Under the pieces are notes generated by a model. It was not told the DNA's origin. It was given only the letters and a program-made list of their open reading frames with translations, and did no database searches. Shown in pieces: positions 50,486 through 60,832 of a DNA stretch of 64,000 bases. Origin of the DNA: Macrostomum hystrix (Eukaryota > Platyhelminthes > Macrostomidae); NCBI GenBank assembly GCA_950097015.1, contig CATNEN010000001.1, positions 22,621,501 to 22,685,500 of the forward strand. The letters run 5' to 3'. The translations under genes were made by a program, and so were the position numbers. The stretch's first letter is position 1; each line of letters opens with the position of its first letter.

Positions 50486-51414
50486 TAGAACCTGGTTTCT
50501 AGAAACACTTCAGCTTGCTCTTGGCTATGCTTCATAGATTGGAATGAAATGGATGCCTTCATCGGCCGTTTTATCTGGGCTCAGAAATCACCAAGGCGCG
50601 TTGAAAGTAGATTTAACAATTATCTAGATAGATGAGAGTCTGGGTGATGGCTGCAGTCCGCTATTATGCCTGGCAGAATCATAGACGTCAACAACACCGG
50701 AAATTCCTTTGACGCCGGTGCAAATTCATCGCATTCTGATTTGCCTCAATACGTCTGAAGATTAAGAGATTTAGCACAAGTATTTTGGTAAATATATTCT
50801 AACCAAAATGAAACCGATATCTTTGAGACAGGCATACTGTTAGGACTCAAAGTGACGCAGACAACTCAGCCAAGTAAACTCGAAAACTAAATTCTGGAAA
50901 ACTAAATTCTGGACTCTCTAAGAGTCCAGACGGATTGTCACAGTTTCTCATTGTGACCTACGCCATCTGATTCACCAAGGCCAAGAATTGATCATGAAAC
51001 TCAGTCAGAATTGAACGCAAAATTTAACACCTTTACCGAAGTGTTTAAATGTTGCAGATAGGCGACAGGACACAGTCAGTAAACATTAGAATATCTATAT
51101 ATTTATGATTAATTCTTGAATGATTAATGTCTCAATCACGGCGGTCGCTGAAGTAACAACCTGAAATCAATCTCCTGAAAGAGACGAAAATATTTTATGA
51201 ATATTGGCATTCAATAAAATTCACTAACAACAGCAATGCAGTGTTTTTCCAAAGCAGCATGAACTGACAGTTAAAAAGGCCGATGTCCATAGGGCGGCGG
51301 CAACTTGACTAGCTCACAAAATTTTCAGGGGATGCAAGAAATCACTGCGAGTTAAATAAGGCTGAGAGTTAAGTTAAGGTAGCTTAAGCGGGCTACTGAC
51401 AAACAGGTTTGTAG
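50486..51414. other. Noncoding spacer
   Basis: No gene, repeat or RNA recognised. A small direct repeat, AAAACTAAATTCTGG (50881-50911), is the only local feature. Confidence 0.5.
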
Positions 51415-51595
51415 CAGGGACCACTAGATGAAGAAGGACGAGACAATTCGTTTCCTGGAAAATTATTGAAGGCAGATTTTTCACAGAAAAACGTGAAAAG
51501 TTTCTATCTCGCGAGTGCATTTTCCGATAATATCAGCCTTTAATAAATTTTCCAAGAAACTAAGTGTCCCATCTTGCTTCTTCTAGTGGTCCCTG
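51415..51595. mobile_element. Foldback (MITE-like) element
   Basis: About 75-bp imperfect inverted arms: CAGGGACCACTAGATGAAG ... GTTTCCTGGAAAATTATTG on the left, and the complement of CAGGGACCACTAGAAGAAG ... GTTTCTTGGAAAATTTATT on the right, ending at 51595. The 181-bp element has a tiny interior and no coding capacity. No clear target duplication is visible. One arm recurs at 16797-16900. Confidence 0.75.
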
Positions 51596-51679
51596 GTTTA
51601 GAGTTGAAATCCTTACCATATTCTAAAACTGTTTCATAAACCTAAACACACGCGCAACCTAATAAGTGTGCCATGGCAC

Positions 51680-51760
51680 TCTAACAAATATGGCCTCGCC
51701 AGGATTCGAGCCCAGGCAGTTTGGTGGGTAGAGTCAGGCGCGTTACAGGTGAGTGGGCTG
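51680..51760 (-). mobile_element. tRNA-like (probable SINE head)
   Basis: The minus strand reads TGTAACGCGCCTGACTCTAC ... CTGCCTGGGCTCGAATCCTG, with a good B box (GGCTCGAATCC) and an A-box-like start. Followed by GGCGAGGCCATATTTG, similar to the GCGAGGCCACATTCG after the tRNA-like head at 62470. It does not fold into a complete cloverleaf by eye, so a SINE fragment is more likely than a tRNA gene. Confidence 0.45.
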
Positions 51761-51928
51761 TGCCTCGGGCCAGATGTTGAATTTTCATTTACAAATCCAG
51801 AAGAAAAAAAGCTAAATGGACATCAGCAAGAATCACATTGAAAATCTCCTACGGGTACAATAAAAGTACGAGCAAACTAATTATGGCACAAATTATGACG
51901 CAATAGTCCTTCCCCACTCAGATCAGCC

Positions 51929-54900
51929 CTAAGACAATGGCGAAGCGTAACGCAGGCCGGCATCCTTGGTAACGGGCAGGTGGCTGCTGTCCTTGCCAGC
52001 CAAAGCGCGACTGAATTTATCCCACAGGGCGTTGACCAGGTAGCAGAGCATGGCGGAGCATGCGAACACGCCGCCAGTGATGGCTGCCAGGTTGGTGAGG
52101 AAGCTGCTGAGGGGTAGGCCGGCGTCCCTGACAACAACCTGCAGCGGGCTGACCTCGTACTTAAAGAACAGCCCGGGCAGGCCGTGGCTACCCTTGGTGT
52201 GGTCGATGACGCGGTCCAACTCCTGAACGGCGTACTGGAAGCTGCGCAGGACGCCTTTGGCTGCAGCCGAGAAGCCGCGGCGGTGGAGCTCGGTTGGCAC
52301 CACCTGGAAGGCAATTTAATGTGGGACCAGTTTACAGCCAGTTTACAGCCAGTTTAACAGCCAGTTTACAGCCAGTTTAACAGCCAGTTTACAGCCAGTT
52401 TAACAGCCAGTTTACAGCCAGTTTACAGCCAGTTTAACAGCCAGTTTACAGCAAGTTTAACAGCCAGTTTACAGCCAGTTTAACAGCCAGTTTACAGCCA
52501 GTTTACATCCAGTTTAACAGCCAGTTTACAGCCAGTTTTACAGCAAGCAGTCAGTTTACAGCCAGTTTAACAGCCAGTTTAACAGCCAGTTTACAGCCAG
52601 TTTAACAGCCAGTTTACAGCCAGTTTAACAGCCAGTTTACAGCCAGTTTAACAGCCAGTTTAACAGCCAGTTTAACAGCCAGTTTACAGCCAGTTTACAG
52701 CCAGTTTAACAGCAAGTTTAACAGCCAGTTTACAGCCAGTTTAACAGCCAGTTTACAGCCAGTTTAACAGCCAGTTTACAGCCAGTTTAACAGCCAGTTT
52801 ACAGCCAGTTTACAGCCAGTTTAACAGCCAGTTTACAGCCAGTTTTACAGCAAGCAGTCAGTTTACAGCCAGTTTAACAGCCAGTTTACAGCCAGTTTAA
52901 CAGCCAGTTTAACAGCCAGTTTTACAGCTAGTTTTACAGCCAGTTTAACAGCCAGTTTTATAGCCATCCCCGACTTCTCCATTATCGGGAGCGAGGCCCT
53001 GTAACACCCGATCAACAAAACGGCGAGAGCTCAGGACCTCCTACTGTTAACCATGCAGGGTCTGACAATGCAAACTGCGTAGACTCACCTGCACAAAGTA
53101 CTGATAATTGGTGCTGGCGTGCTGGGTAATTTTCTCCTCATAGTCGAGCGGGTTAATTCGGCCGGGCACATCCTCTCCAAAACTCAGGTGGTAGATGCGG
53201 TGGGAGAAGTTCAGAGCGGTGGCGTGGCTGGCCTAGAGAGAAAAATAGCAGAAAAGTGCACAAGTTGAGCACTCGGGTTTAAAGTTCAATAAGAGAACGC
53301 TGAACTGTACCTAGCCAGCTAATCTGGTTGCAATCTATATTGAAACTATCACATAGCAAAGGATCTATGCTAAATGAATAGCGTAGAAAAGCAAATATTA
53401 AATTCGCTTTTTAAACAAAAAATTGCGAATCCTAAAGGCTCGTAATTATTGCTTATCGGTAAAAATGACAGTGAATTTAGCAAGACAGGCAGAAAAATAG
53501 GCTGTTAACAATAGAGGCCAAGGGAACTGATTAAAATAGTGGATCTGAACAGAAGCGAGTATATTAGGCATTGGAAATGCTACAAAAATTTAACTGGAGC
53601 AAGCATCTCAAGTTGAAAATAATTACGACTGAAAGCAGAGAGCACAAGGTAAAACGAATAGCTGCGGCAATATTATGGGCAACAATGCGGATAGGATATC
53701 ATTAGGCAGTTGCTAGGGAGACCAGTTAAAGCTAATTATCGAGTGGGCGAATCAATGTATAGTGAGTTAAAAGAACGACTATAATAACACAATTATCCAT
53801 AGGATCGTTTCTCATCACTCCGAAGGTCAATTAGGGACTGTCAGTAGGGGTGTCAATTAGGGACTTGTCAGTAAGGGGTGTCAATTAGGGACTTGTCAGT
53901 AAGGGGTGTCAATTAGGGACTTGTCAGTAAGGGGTGTCAATTAGGGACTGTCAGTAGGGGGTGTCAATTAGGGACTTGTCAGTAAGGGGTGTCAATTAGG
54001 GACTTGTCAGTAAGGGGTGTCAATTAGGGACTGTCAGTAGGGGTGTCAATTAGGGACTGTCAGTAGGGGGTGTCAATTAGGGACTGTCAGTAAGGGGTGT
54101 CAATTAGGGACTGTCAGTAGGGGTGTCAATTAGGGACTGTCAGTAGGGGGTGTCAATTAGGGACTGTCAGTAGGGGGTGTCAATTAGGGACTGTCAGTAG
54201 GGGTGTCAATTAGGGACTTGTCAGTAGGGGGTGTCAATTAGGGACTGTCAGTAGGGGGTGTCAATTAGGGACTGTCAGTAGGGGTGTCAATTAGGGACTG
54301 TCAGTAGGGGTGTCAATTAGGGACTTGTCAGTAGGGAATGTCAATTAGGGACTTGTAAGTAGGGGTGTCAATTAGGGACTGTCAGTAGGGGGTGTCAATT
54401 AGGGACTGTCAGTAGGGGGTGTCAATTAGGGACTGTCAGTAGGGGGTGTCAATTAGGGACTGTCAGGGACTTGTCAGTAGGGGGTTTCAATTAGGGACTG
54501 TCAGTAGGGGGTGTCAATTAGGGACTGTCAGTAGGGGTGTCAATTAGGGACTGTCAGTAGGGGGTGTCAATTAGGGACTTGTCAGTAGGGAATGTTAATT
54601 AGGGACTGTCAGTAGGGAATGTTAATTAGGGACTGTCAGTAGGGAATGTCAATTAGGGACTGTCAGTAGGGAATGTCAATTAGGGACTGACAGTAGGGAA
54701 TTTCAATTAGGGACTGTCAGTAGGGGTGTCAATTAGGGACTGTCAGTAGGGGGTGTCAATTAGGGACTGACAGTAGGGAATTTCAATTAGGGACTGTCAG
54801 TAGGGAATGTCAATTAGGGACTGTCAGTAGGGGGTGTCAATTAGGGACTGTCAGTAGGGGGTGTCAATTAGGGACTGTCAGTAGGGGGTGTCAATTAGGG

Positions 54901-57490
54901 AGTCAGTTGGGGAACAATTGAGGGGATTAACTGTCTTTAATAGGGGAGGTAAAAACGGTAAAAAAGCAAAAACAGCGAGCGAGCAGCTCATAGAATTCAG
55001 ACCTGAAAGTGAGCGTGCGAGCCGCCAAAGTTGACCGGCTTGCCGCCAGTGAGGTGCAAATTGCCAGCCACCTTGTTGACACGGAATCTGCCGCGCAGTC
55101 GGCAAGCTGAAGTGGCCCTGCGCTCGCTCGCGCTTTGAAAGTGTTCGCTGCCCAACACGCTCAGCCAGCCCTTGTCGGCGAATAAGTCGCTCTGCAGAGC
55201 GTGATGATGCTGGCGAATGGCCTCCTGTCATGACCGGGTTCGGCGAAAATCAATTATTTTAGAACATCAATTCGTCAAAGTGCTGCTTTGTGGTCCAACC
55301 CAGACCATATCCAACACTTGCTTGACCCGTCTTCTCCGGTCACGTCATCTCACCATTGTATCATCTCACCGTTGTCTCATCTCTCCCCTGTCTTATCTCT
55401 CCGTTGCCTCATCTCTCCCCTGTCTCATCTCTCCCCTGTCTCATCTCTCCGTTGTCTCATCTCTCCCCTGTCTCATCTCTCCGTTGTCTCATCTCTCCCC
55501 TGTCTCATCTCACCGTTGTCTCATCTCTCCCCTGTCTCATCTCTCCCCTGTCTTATCTCTCCCCTGTCTCATCTCTCCCCTGTCTCATCTCTCCGTTGTC
55601 TCATCTCTCTCCTGTCTCATCTCACCGTTGTCTCATCTCTCCCGTCTCATCTCACACCTGTCTCATCTCACCGTTGTCTCATCTCTCCCCTGTCTCATCT
55701 CTCCCCTGTCTCATCTCTCCGTTTTCTCATCTCTCCCTTGTCTCATCTCTCCCCTGTCTCATCTCTCTGTTGTCTCATCTCTCCCCTGTCTCATCTCTCG
55801 TTGTCTCATCTCTCCCGTCTCATCTCACACCTGTCTCATCTCACCGTTGTCTCATCTCTCCCCTGTCTCATCTTTCCCCTGTCTCATCTCTCCCCTGTCT
55901 CATCTCTCCCCGGTCTCATCTTTCCCCTGTCTCATCTTTCCCCTGTCTCATCTCTCCCCTGTCTCATCTCTCCCCTGTCTCATCTCTCCGTTGTCTCATC
56001 TCTCCCCTGTCTCATCTCTCCGTTGTCTCATCTCTCCCCTGTCTCATCTCTCCCCTGTCTCATATCTCCGCCGTTGTCTCATCTCTCCCCTGTCTCATCT
56101 CTCCCCTGTCTTATCTCTCCGTTGCCTCATCTCTCCCCTGTCTCATCTCTCCGTTGTCTCATCTCTCCCCTGTCTCATCTCACCGTTGTCTCATCTCTCC
56201 CGTCTCATCTCACACCTGTCTCATCTCACCGTTGTCTCATCTCTCCCCTGTCTCATCTCTCCCCTGTCTCATCTCTCCGTTTTCTCATCTCTCCCTTGTC
56301 TCATCTCTCCCCTGTCTCATCTCTCTGTTGTCTCATCTCTCCCCTGTCTCATCTCTCGTTGTCTCATCTCTCCCGTCTCATCTCACACCTGTCTCATCTC
56401 ACCGTTGTCTCATCTCTCCCCTGTCTCATCTTTCCCCTGTCTCATCTCTCCCCTGTCTCATCTCTCCCCTGTCTCATCTCTCCCCTGTCTCATCTCTCCC
56501 TTGTCTCATCTCTCCCCTGTCTCATCTCTCCGTTGTCTCATCTCTCCCCTGTCTCATCTCTCCCCTGTCTCATCTCTCCGCCGTCTCATCTCTCCCCTGT
56601 CTCATCTCTCCCCTGTCTCATCTCTCCCCTGTCTCATCTCTCCCCTGTCTCATATCTCCGTTGCCTCATCTCTCCCCTGTCTCATCTCTCCGCCGTCTCA
56701 TACTCCGTTGTCTCATCTCACCATTGTATCACCTCTCCGCTGTCTCATCTCTCCACTGTCTCACGTCCACCGCGTCTAATCTCTTCCCTGACTCATGTTT
56801 CTATTGTCTCATATCTTCATTGTCCCAACTCTACAGTATTTCATGTCTTTTTATTATTAAACAAAACCAATAGACATGAAATATGGTAATTAGTCAGGAA
56901 AATACAAGTGAAAATATAATTGATCGGCATCGGTGACCTACTAACAGTAGGACAGCACGAGTCGCATCAACTACCTGCATATGCTGGCGAATGCTGAACC
57001 TGGTCCTAGAGGAGTCGTCCAACTCGAAGTCGGTTGGAATCTCCTCCAATTCGGCCGTGCCGTGAGTCTCGGTGCCGGTGATGTCCAAGACGTCCATGCC
57101 GATGGCGCTGCATGGAGAGGCCACAACTATGTCGACATTGATGATCATCTCGGAGCTGTGGTCCGGATCAACTCCATAGGCAAACTGAACCCGGCGCTCC
57201 ATGTAGTTGTTGACCTCAACGCAGACCAGCAGGAACATCAGCAGGAAGGTGATCAGAGTGATGCCGGCGCCAGATGCTGTGCCAGAGCTGCGGCAATCGT
57301 CTGGCAGTTTAGTGAACACATCCAGCTTGCGGACTGCTTTAACAACCTCCTCAGCTACTGCCGACTTGTCCACATTCGAATCTGGACTGTTGGTCACATT
57401 TCTGTGCCTCAGGCCTCCAGCGGACTGCGATGACTGAGCATGATTTGAGCTGGCACTGCTGCCAATGTCAATGCTGTTAGTGCTGCTCAT
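51929..57490 (-). CDS. ERGIC2: ER-Golgi intermediate compartment protein 2 (ERV41-like)
   Basis: Exons 57490-56975, 55224-55003, 53232-53089 and 52303-51929 join in phase 0 to 418 residues (human 377). The protein is a cargo-receptor subunit that cycles between ER and Golgi in COPII/COPI vesicles, pairing with ERGIC3/ERV46. Exon 1 has VRKLDVFTKLPDD, the first membrane segment (ITLITFLLMFLLVCVEV) and IINVDIVVASPCSAIGMDVLD. Exon 2 has CRLRGRFRVNKVAGNLHLTG; exon 3 LNFSHRIYHLSFGEDVPGRI; exon 4 VVPTELHRRG, SHGLPGLFFKYEVSPLQVVV and the second membrane segment (AAITGGVFACSAMLCYLV). DVLD, the PTDFELD after it and the overall order fit ERGIC2 better than ERGIC3, which has a conserved Cys-rich luminal part not seen here. 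The N-terminal extension is Ser/Asn-rich. All three introns are dominated by different minisatellites. Confidence 0.93.
52326..52965 (+). repeat. 11-12-bp minisatellite, ERGIC2 intron 3
   Basis: Units ACAGCCAGTTT and ACAGCCAGTTTA alternate in a mostly 23-bp dimer, about 55 monomers. A block containing TTTTACAGCAAGCAGTCAG recurs at about 52534 and 52844, indicating a duplicated segment of about 310 bp. Confidence 0.95.
53828..54900 (+). repeat. 26-bp minisatellite, ERGIC2 intron 2
   Basis: About 40 units of 25-28 bp beginning GTGTCAATTAGGGACTGTCA, with subtypes by CTGTCA/CTTGTCA, GGGGTGT/GGGGGTGT and GGGAATG. The GGGAATG subtype clusters at 54335 and 54585-54830. Confidence 0.96.
55348..56760 (+). 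repeat. 16-bp minisatellite with long duplicated block, ERGIC2 intron 1
   Basis: Units of TCTCATCTCTCCCCTG and subtypes with CCGTTG (TCTCATCTCTCCGTTG, TCTCATCTCACCGTTG). A distinctive block, from TCTCCGTTGCCTCATC through TCTCCGTTTTCTCATC to TCTCGTTGTCTCATC (near 55390-55810), recurs near 56110-56360, so several hundred bp were duplicated as a unit. All three plus-strand frames are open for more than 500 codons because the unit lacks stops; these are not genes. Confidence 0.96.
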
Positions 57491-60400
57491 GGCTGATCAC
57501 AGCTATAATATTGAATTGGCTTATATCATTACATATGCAACAGTGCTTTAAATCTAACTTTGGACCAAACAGTGGACCAATTTGGCAGTCATTTTATCTG
57601 AACCAAGAACACAATAGCTTTATCAATGCATATTTCCAAATTAAATTTGTACTGTTGTGATAAACAAATAGTAGTACATAAAGCTTGCAAAAACTTTGAA
57701 AAATTAAATTCAATTATAATCATTACTGATGCCAATTCTGGTTCAGCCTGTGGTGATGGAGGATAAGATAAAATTAGAAAATTACTACCCTTATATTGCC
57801 AAAGCAAAGGTAGCAATACTATTTCAATTGTCACTAATATATTTTGTTTTACTAGGCCAAATATCAATATGTGATTGCAAATAAATTATATTTTAGAAAT
57901 ATTTTAAACTGGCTCTTTTCAAATGAAAAATAGGCCCAAAGCCAATTAAAATATAAAGGATTCATTGTTTTATTCGCCACATATTGAGAAAAAATATATA
58001 AACAATAATAAATATCCCTTGTAAAAAACTGATTAACATGATTGACCATGCCTCTAGCTAGAAAAGTAATCACCCCTCTTAGGTTTTGTTACAAATTGTC
58101 AATAAGCTCCTGAATAAATAAATTACAATATTCCAATGTATACAGTCTTAAATGTTAAACAGTTAACCACCCAAGGACTTAATTTCTCCGCTTTCAACGA
58201 GCAGGAGCAACAATCCTCCCAAAGACCACTCTTGCCCTGCTGAGAGCCATCTTGAGTCTTGACCTCACAAAGACCAAACTATAGGCCTACCCTTGAACTA
58301 AGTTAGTCCCTGAAACAACCAAATTTCTGGAAATGGTTTTATTTTTTTAATTTGCTGATAAAATAATTTGAGACACAAACTTCAAATCTAAATGACTGTC
58401 ATTTTGTAGCTTGTTAATTATTTTATCTTACAAATGATAGAGGTTCTTGTGGTAGCGCTACAACCCCTTATAACTTAGTTATAAGTTATAGGCCTAACTC
58501 GGTTAACCGGACAAATAATCAAATAATTGAATAATCAACTACCAATATTTAAATCCATATTTTCTCTTCCCTGGCTGGGCTTGTGCATTTCTGCTTTGCA
58601 TTTCAGTTTTGCAAAGCAGAAAAAAAATTTTCAGTTTACAGTTTTGCATTTCTATTTAACCCTATACTGCCTCACTAGATACACCCCAGTGGGATGTTAT
58701 TGAAAGGATAAATAAAATCTTTCAAATAAATTCATAATTCATTAATTAACCACTACACGAAAATATTATTGCTGCTTCTTTGTCACAATGCAATCAGAAG
58801 TCTGAAATTAGAATAATAATTACTAACCATATAGTATTTAGGCTAAGAAATATATAATTATAATTAAAAGCAGATCATTTATTGTTATTATTTATATCCA
58901 CAGTAACATTAATGAACTAATGATACTGATACAATGTACCTTATCTTTTACCGATTAAACTAGTTTTATTGAATTATCTTTTTTAATTAACTTTAGTAAT
59001 CAAGCTAGCAGCCTAAAAATAGGTTAAAATAGTTTCATTTCAAATTCATAGCTTTGGTAGTTACATGTCAATTGATATTATGATACTGCAACTTTAGAAT
59101 GAAAGGATAAAATGCACTGAAAAAAAACTAAAAAAGTAATATAACTGTACGATAACTGAAAGGAATAAATCAACATCCGTTATAGCCATCTCATACACTC
59201 GGAACACCGTTGGACTACAGGAGGCACTGAATCGTTTCTTTGAAACTGACGAGCGATTTTTTAACTCAAATTAGCGCAGTTCAGTCATCAAAGTTTTAAC
59301 AAAAGTGATTAATAATTGCCTTAGTTCGTATATTTGTGTAAAGCGTTTTAATTGCTAGCCTGTATAGCTAAAAAGAAACCAGAATTAACACAGGGACCAT
59401 AGAAGGAGGGTTGGTTTTCACTACAGAATTGTTGAACTTCCGCGTCCAACAGCGTCTGGAACTTCTCAATCTTCTTAATAGCTATCTCCACAAGTGCATG
59501 GATCCAAACTTTCTTTATTGGGTATCCAACATAATTATTACTTTCTCTAGTGACATTCCAAACTCCTGATACTGTTCAGGTATCGAACATAGGAACGAAC
59601 TTTAGTAGCTACTAATTGTAAATAAGAAAAATTAGCAAGCTAAAGGGGATAGACTTTTAAGGCTCTAGAATGGAGTCCATGGTCAATCCACGAACGAAAC
59701 CGAATGAAACCGATGGGAATTGGACTGGGTGAGCTTACTGATTTCTGTCTGTTTTAATCAAGGGTTGACATCGGGTTCGCGATTCTAGAGCCTTAAGTTG
59801 ACAGCCCCTTTCCCTATGCAAAGCATATCCCTGTGTTTTTTACGATATGATGAATATTTATGAAGGCTGAAAAGGCGATCAGACCCCAATCAATTATCAA
59901 AAACACGAATGCAAAAAGCTTTGAACACAACTCAATTATCTGCATTATCAAAACAGATCAGTTTAATCGGAGTTTATATATATTGAGCACTAAATTCGTG
60001 GCAAAAACCATGCAGTCGAGTATCAAAGAAAAAGTTAAGAATAAAAAATTACTAAATACTATTTGAATAGATACGAAGAACCATGTGGTATCTGGTGCGA
60101 TGAAATACCCGAGGCGTGCAGATTTTTACTAGTTTAAAAATAATAACAGAAAAGCGTATGGAACAATCATTCATAACCCTGCGATGTACAGTACACAACA
60201 CGAACTGCAACAAAAACTGGCTGATGCTACCTGTGTTTGTAAATCTCATTAATCAACTACTGTACACGCTGTTGATGGAAGGGTGTATCGAATTATAGCA
60301 AAGCAAAACTAATCATGCCAGGTGAAAAACATCTTTTGCTTCACTGGGCTAGCCGTAATTTATATTTCCAAATGCTATTCTTCAACCTAAACTCAATCGA

Positions 60401-60832
60401 ATATCAAAAGCAGATCCTCATTTTTAGTTATTTTCCATAATAACAAATCAAAATCAACAATCTGGTCAAGGAGACAACATTAATTTGCCAAGCGAATGAA
60501 ATATTTTTTTAACTTTGTAAGAAACTTCAAAGCAACACACAGGCACACAATGGAATAGAACGAAGTCAGCGAACATTATTGACGCTACTAGTGCTATTTG
60601 TAAGTAGACGATGAGCATTTTAAAGTCCTAAAATGCAGTTCTAATTAAAAAAAAGTCAAGCTTAATTCTTGAAAATTGAAAGTACTTTTGCGGTAGTTCT
60701 TTACCTAAAAAGTAAATCAAACTAGTACAAAAAGCCTTTAAAAGCGCTATTTCGATTGTAATGTCAGGCAAGACTTTTGAAGAGAAAAACCGAATGTAGC
60801 ATAAAAACGAATAAAATCATCCGTAGCAGTTT
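57491..60832. other. AT-rich intergenic region upstream of ERGIC2
   Basis: 3.3 kb between the ERGIC2 start and the kynureninase stop. No gene recognised; very AT-rich at 58320-59180. A MITE-like element at 59642-59811 is listed separately. ACAGGGACCATAGAAGGAGGG at 59393 weakly resembles the foldback arm of 51415. Confidence 0.55.
59642..59811. mobile_element. MITE-like element, 170 bp
   Basis: Imperfect 30-bp inverted ends: AAAGGGG at both outer edges and an exact 15-bp inner match TTAAGGCTCTAGAAT, with seven mismatches between. The interior is noncoding. No certain target duplication. Confidence 0.6.

Noticed and set aside
55217..56889. Open frames of more than 500 codons (Ser/Leu/Pro/Val/Ile-rich) in all three plus frames
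   Set aside because: They are translations of the 16-bp pyrimidine-rich satellite inside ERGIC2 intron 1, whose unit simply lacks stop codons.
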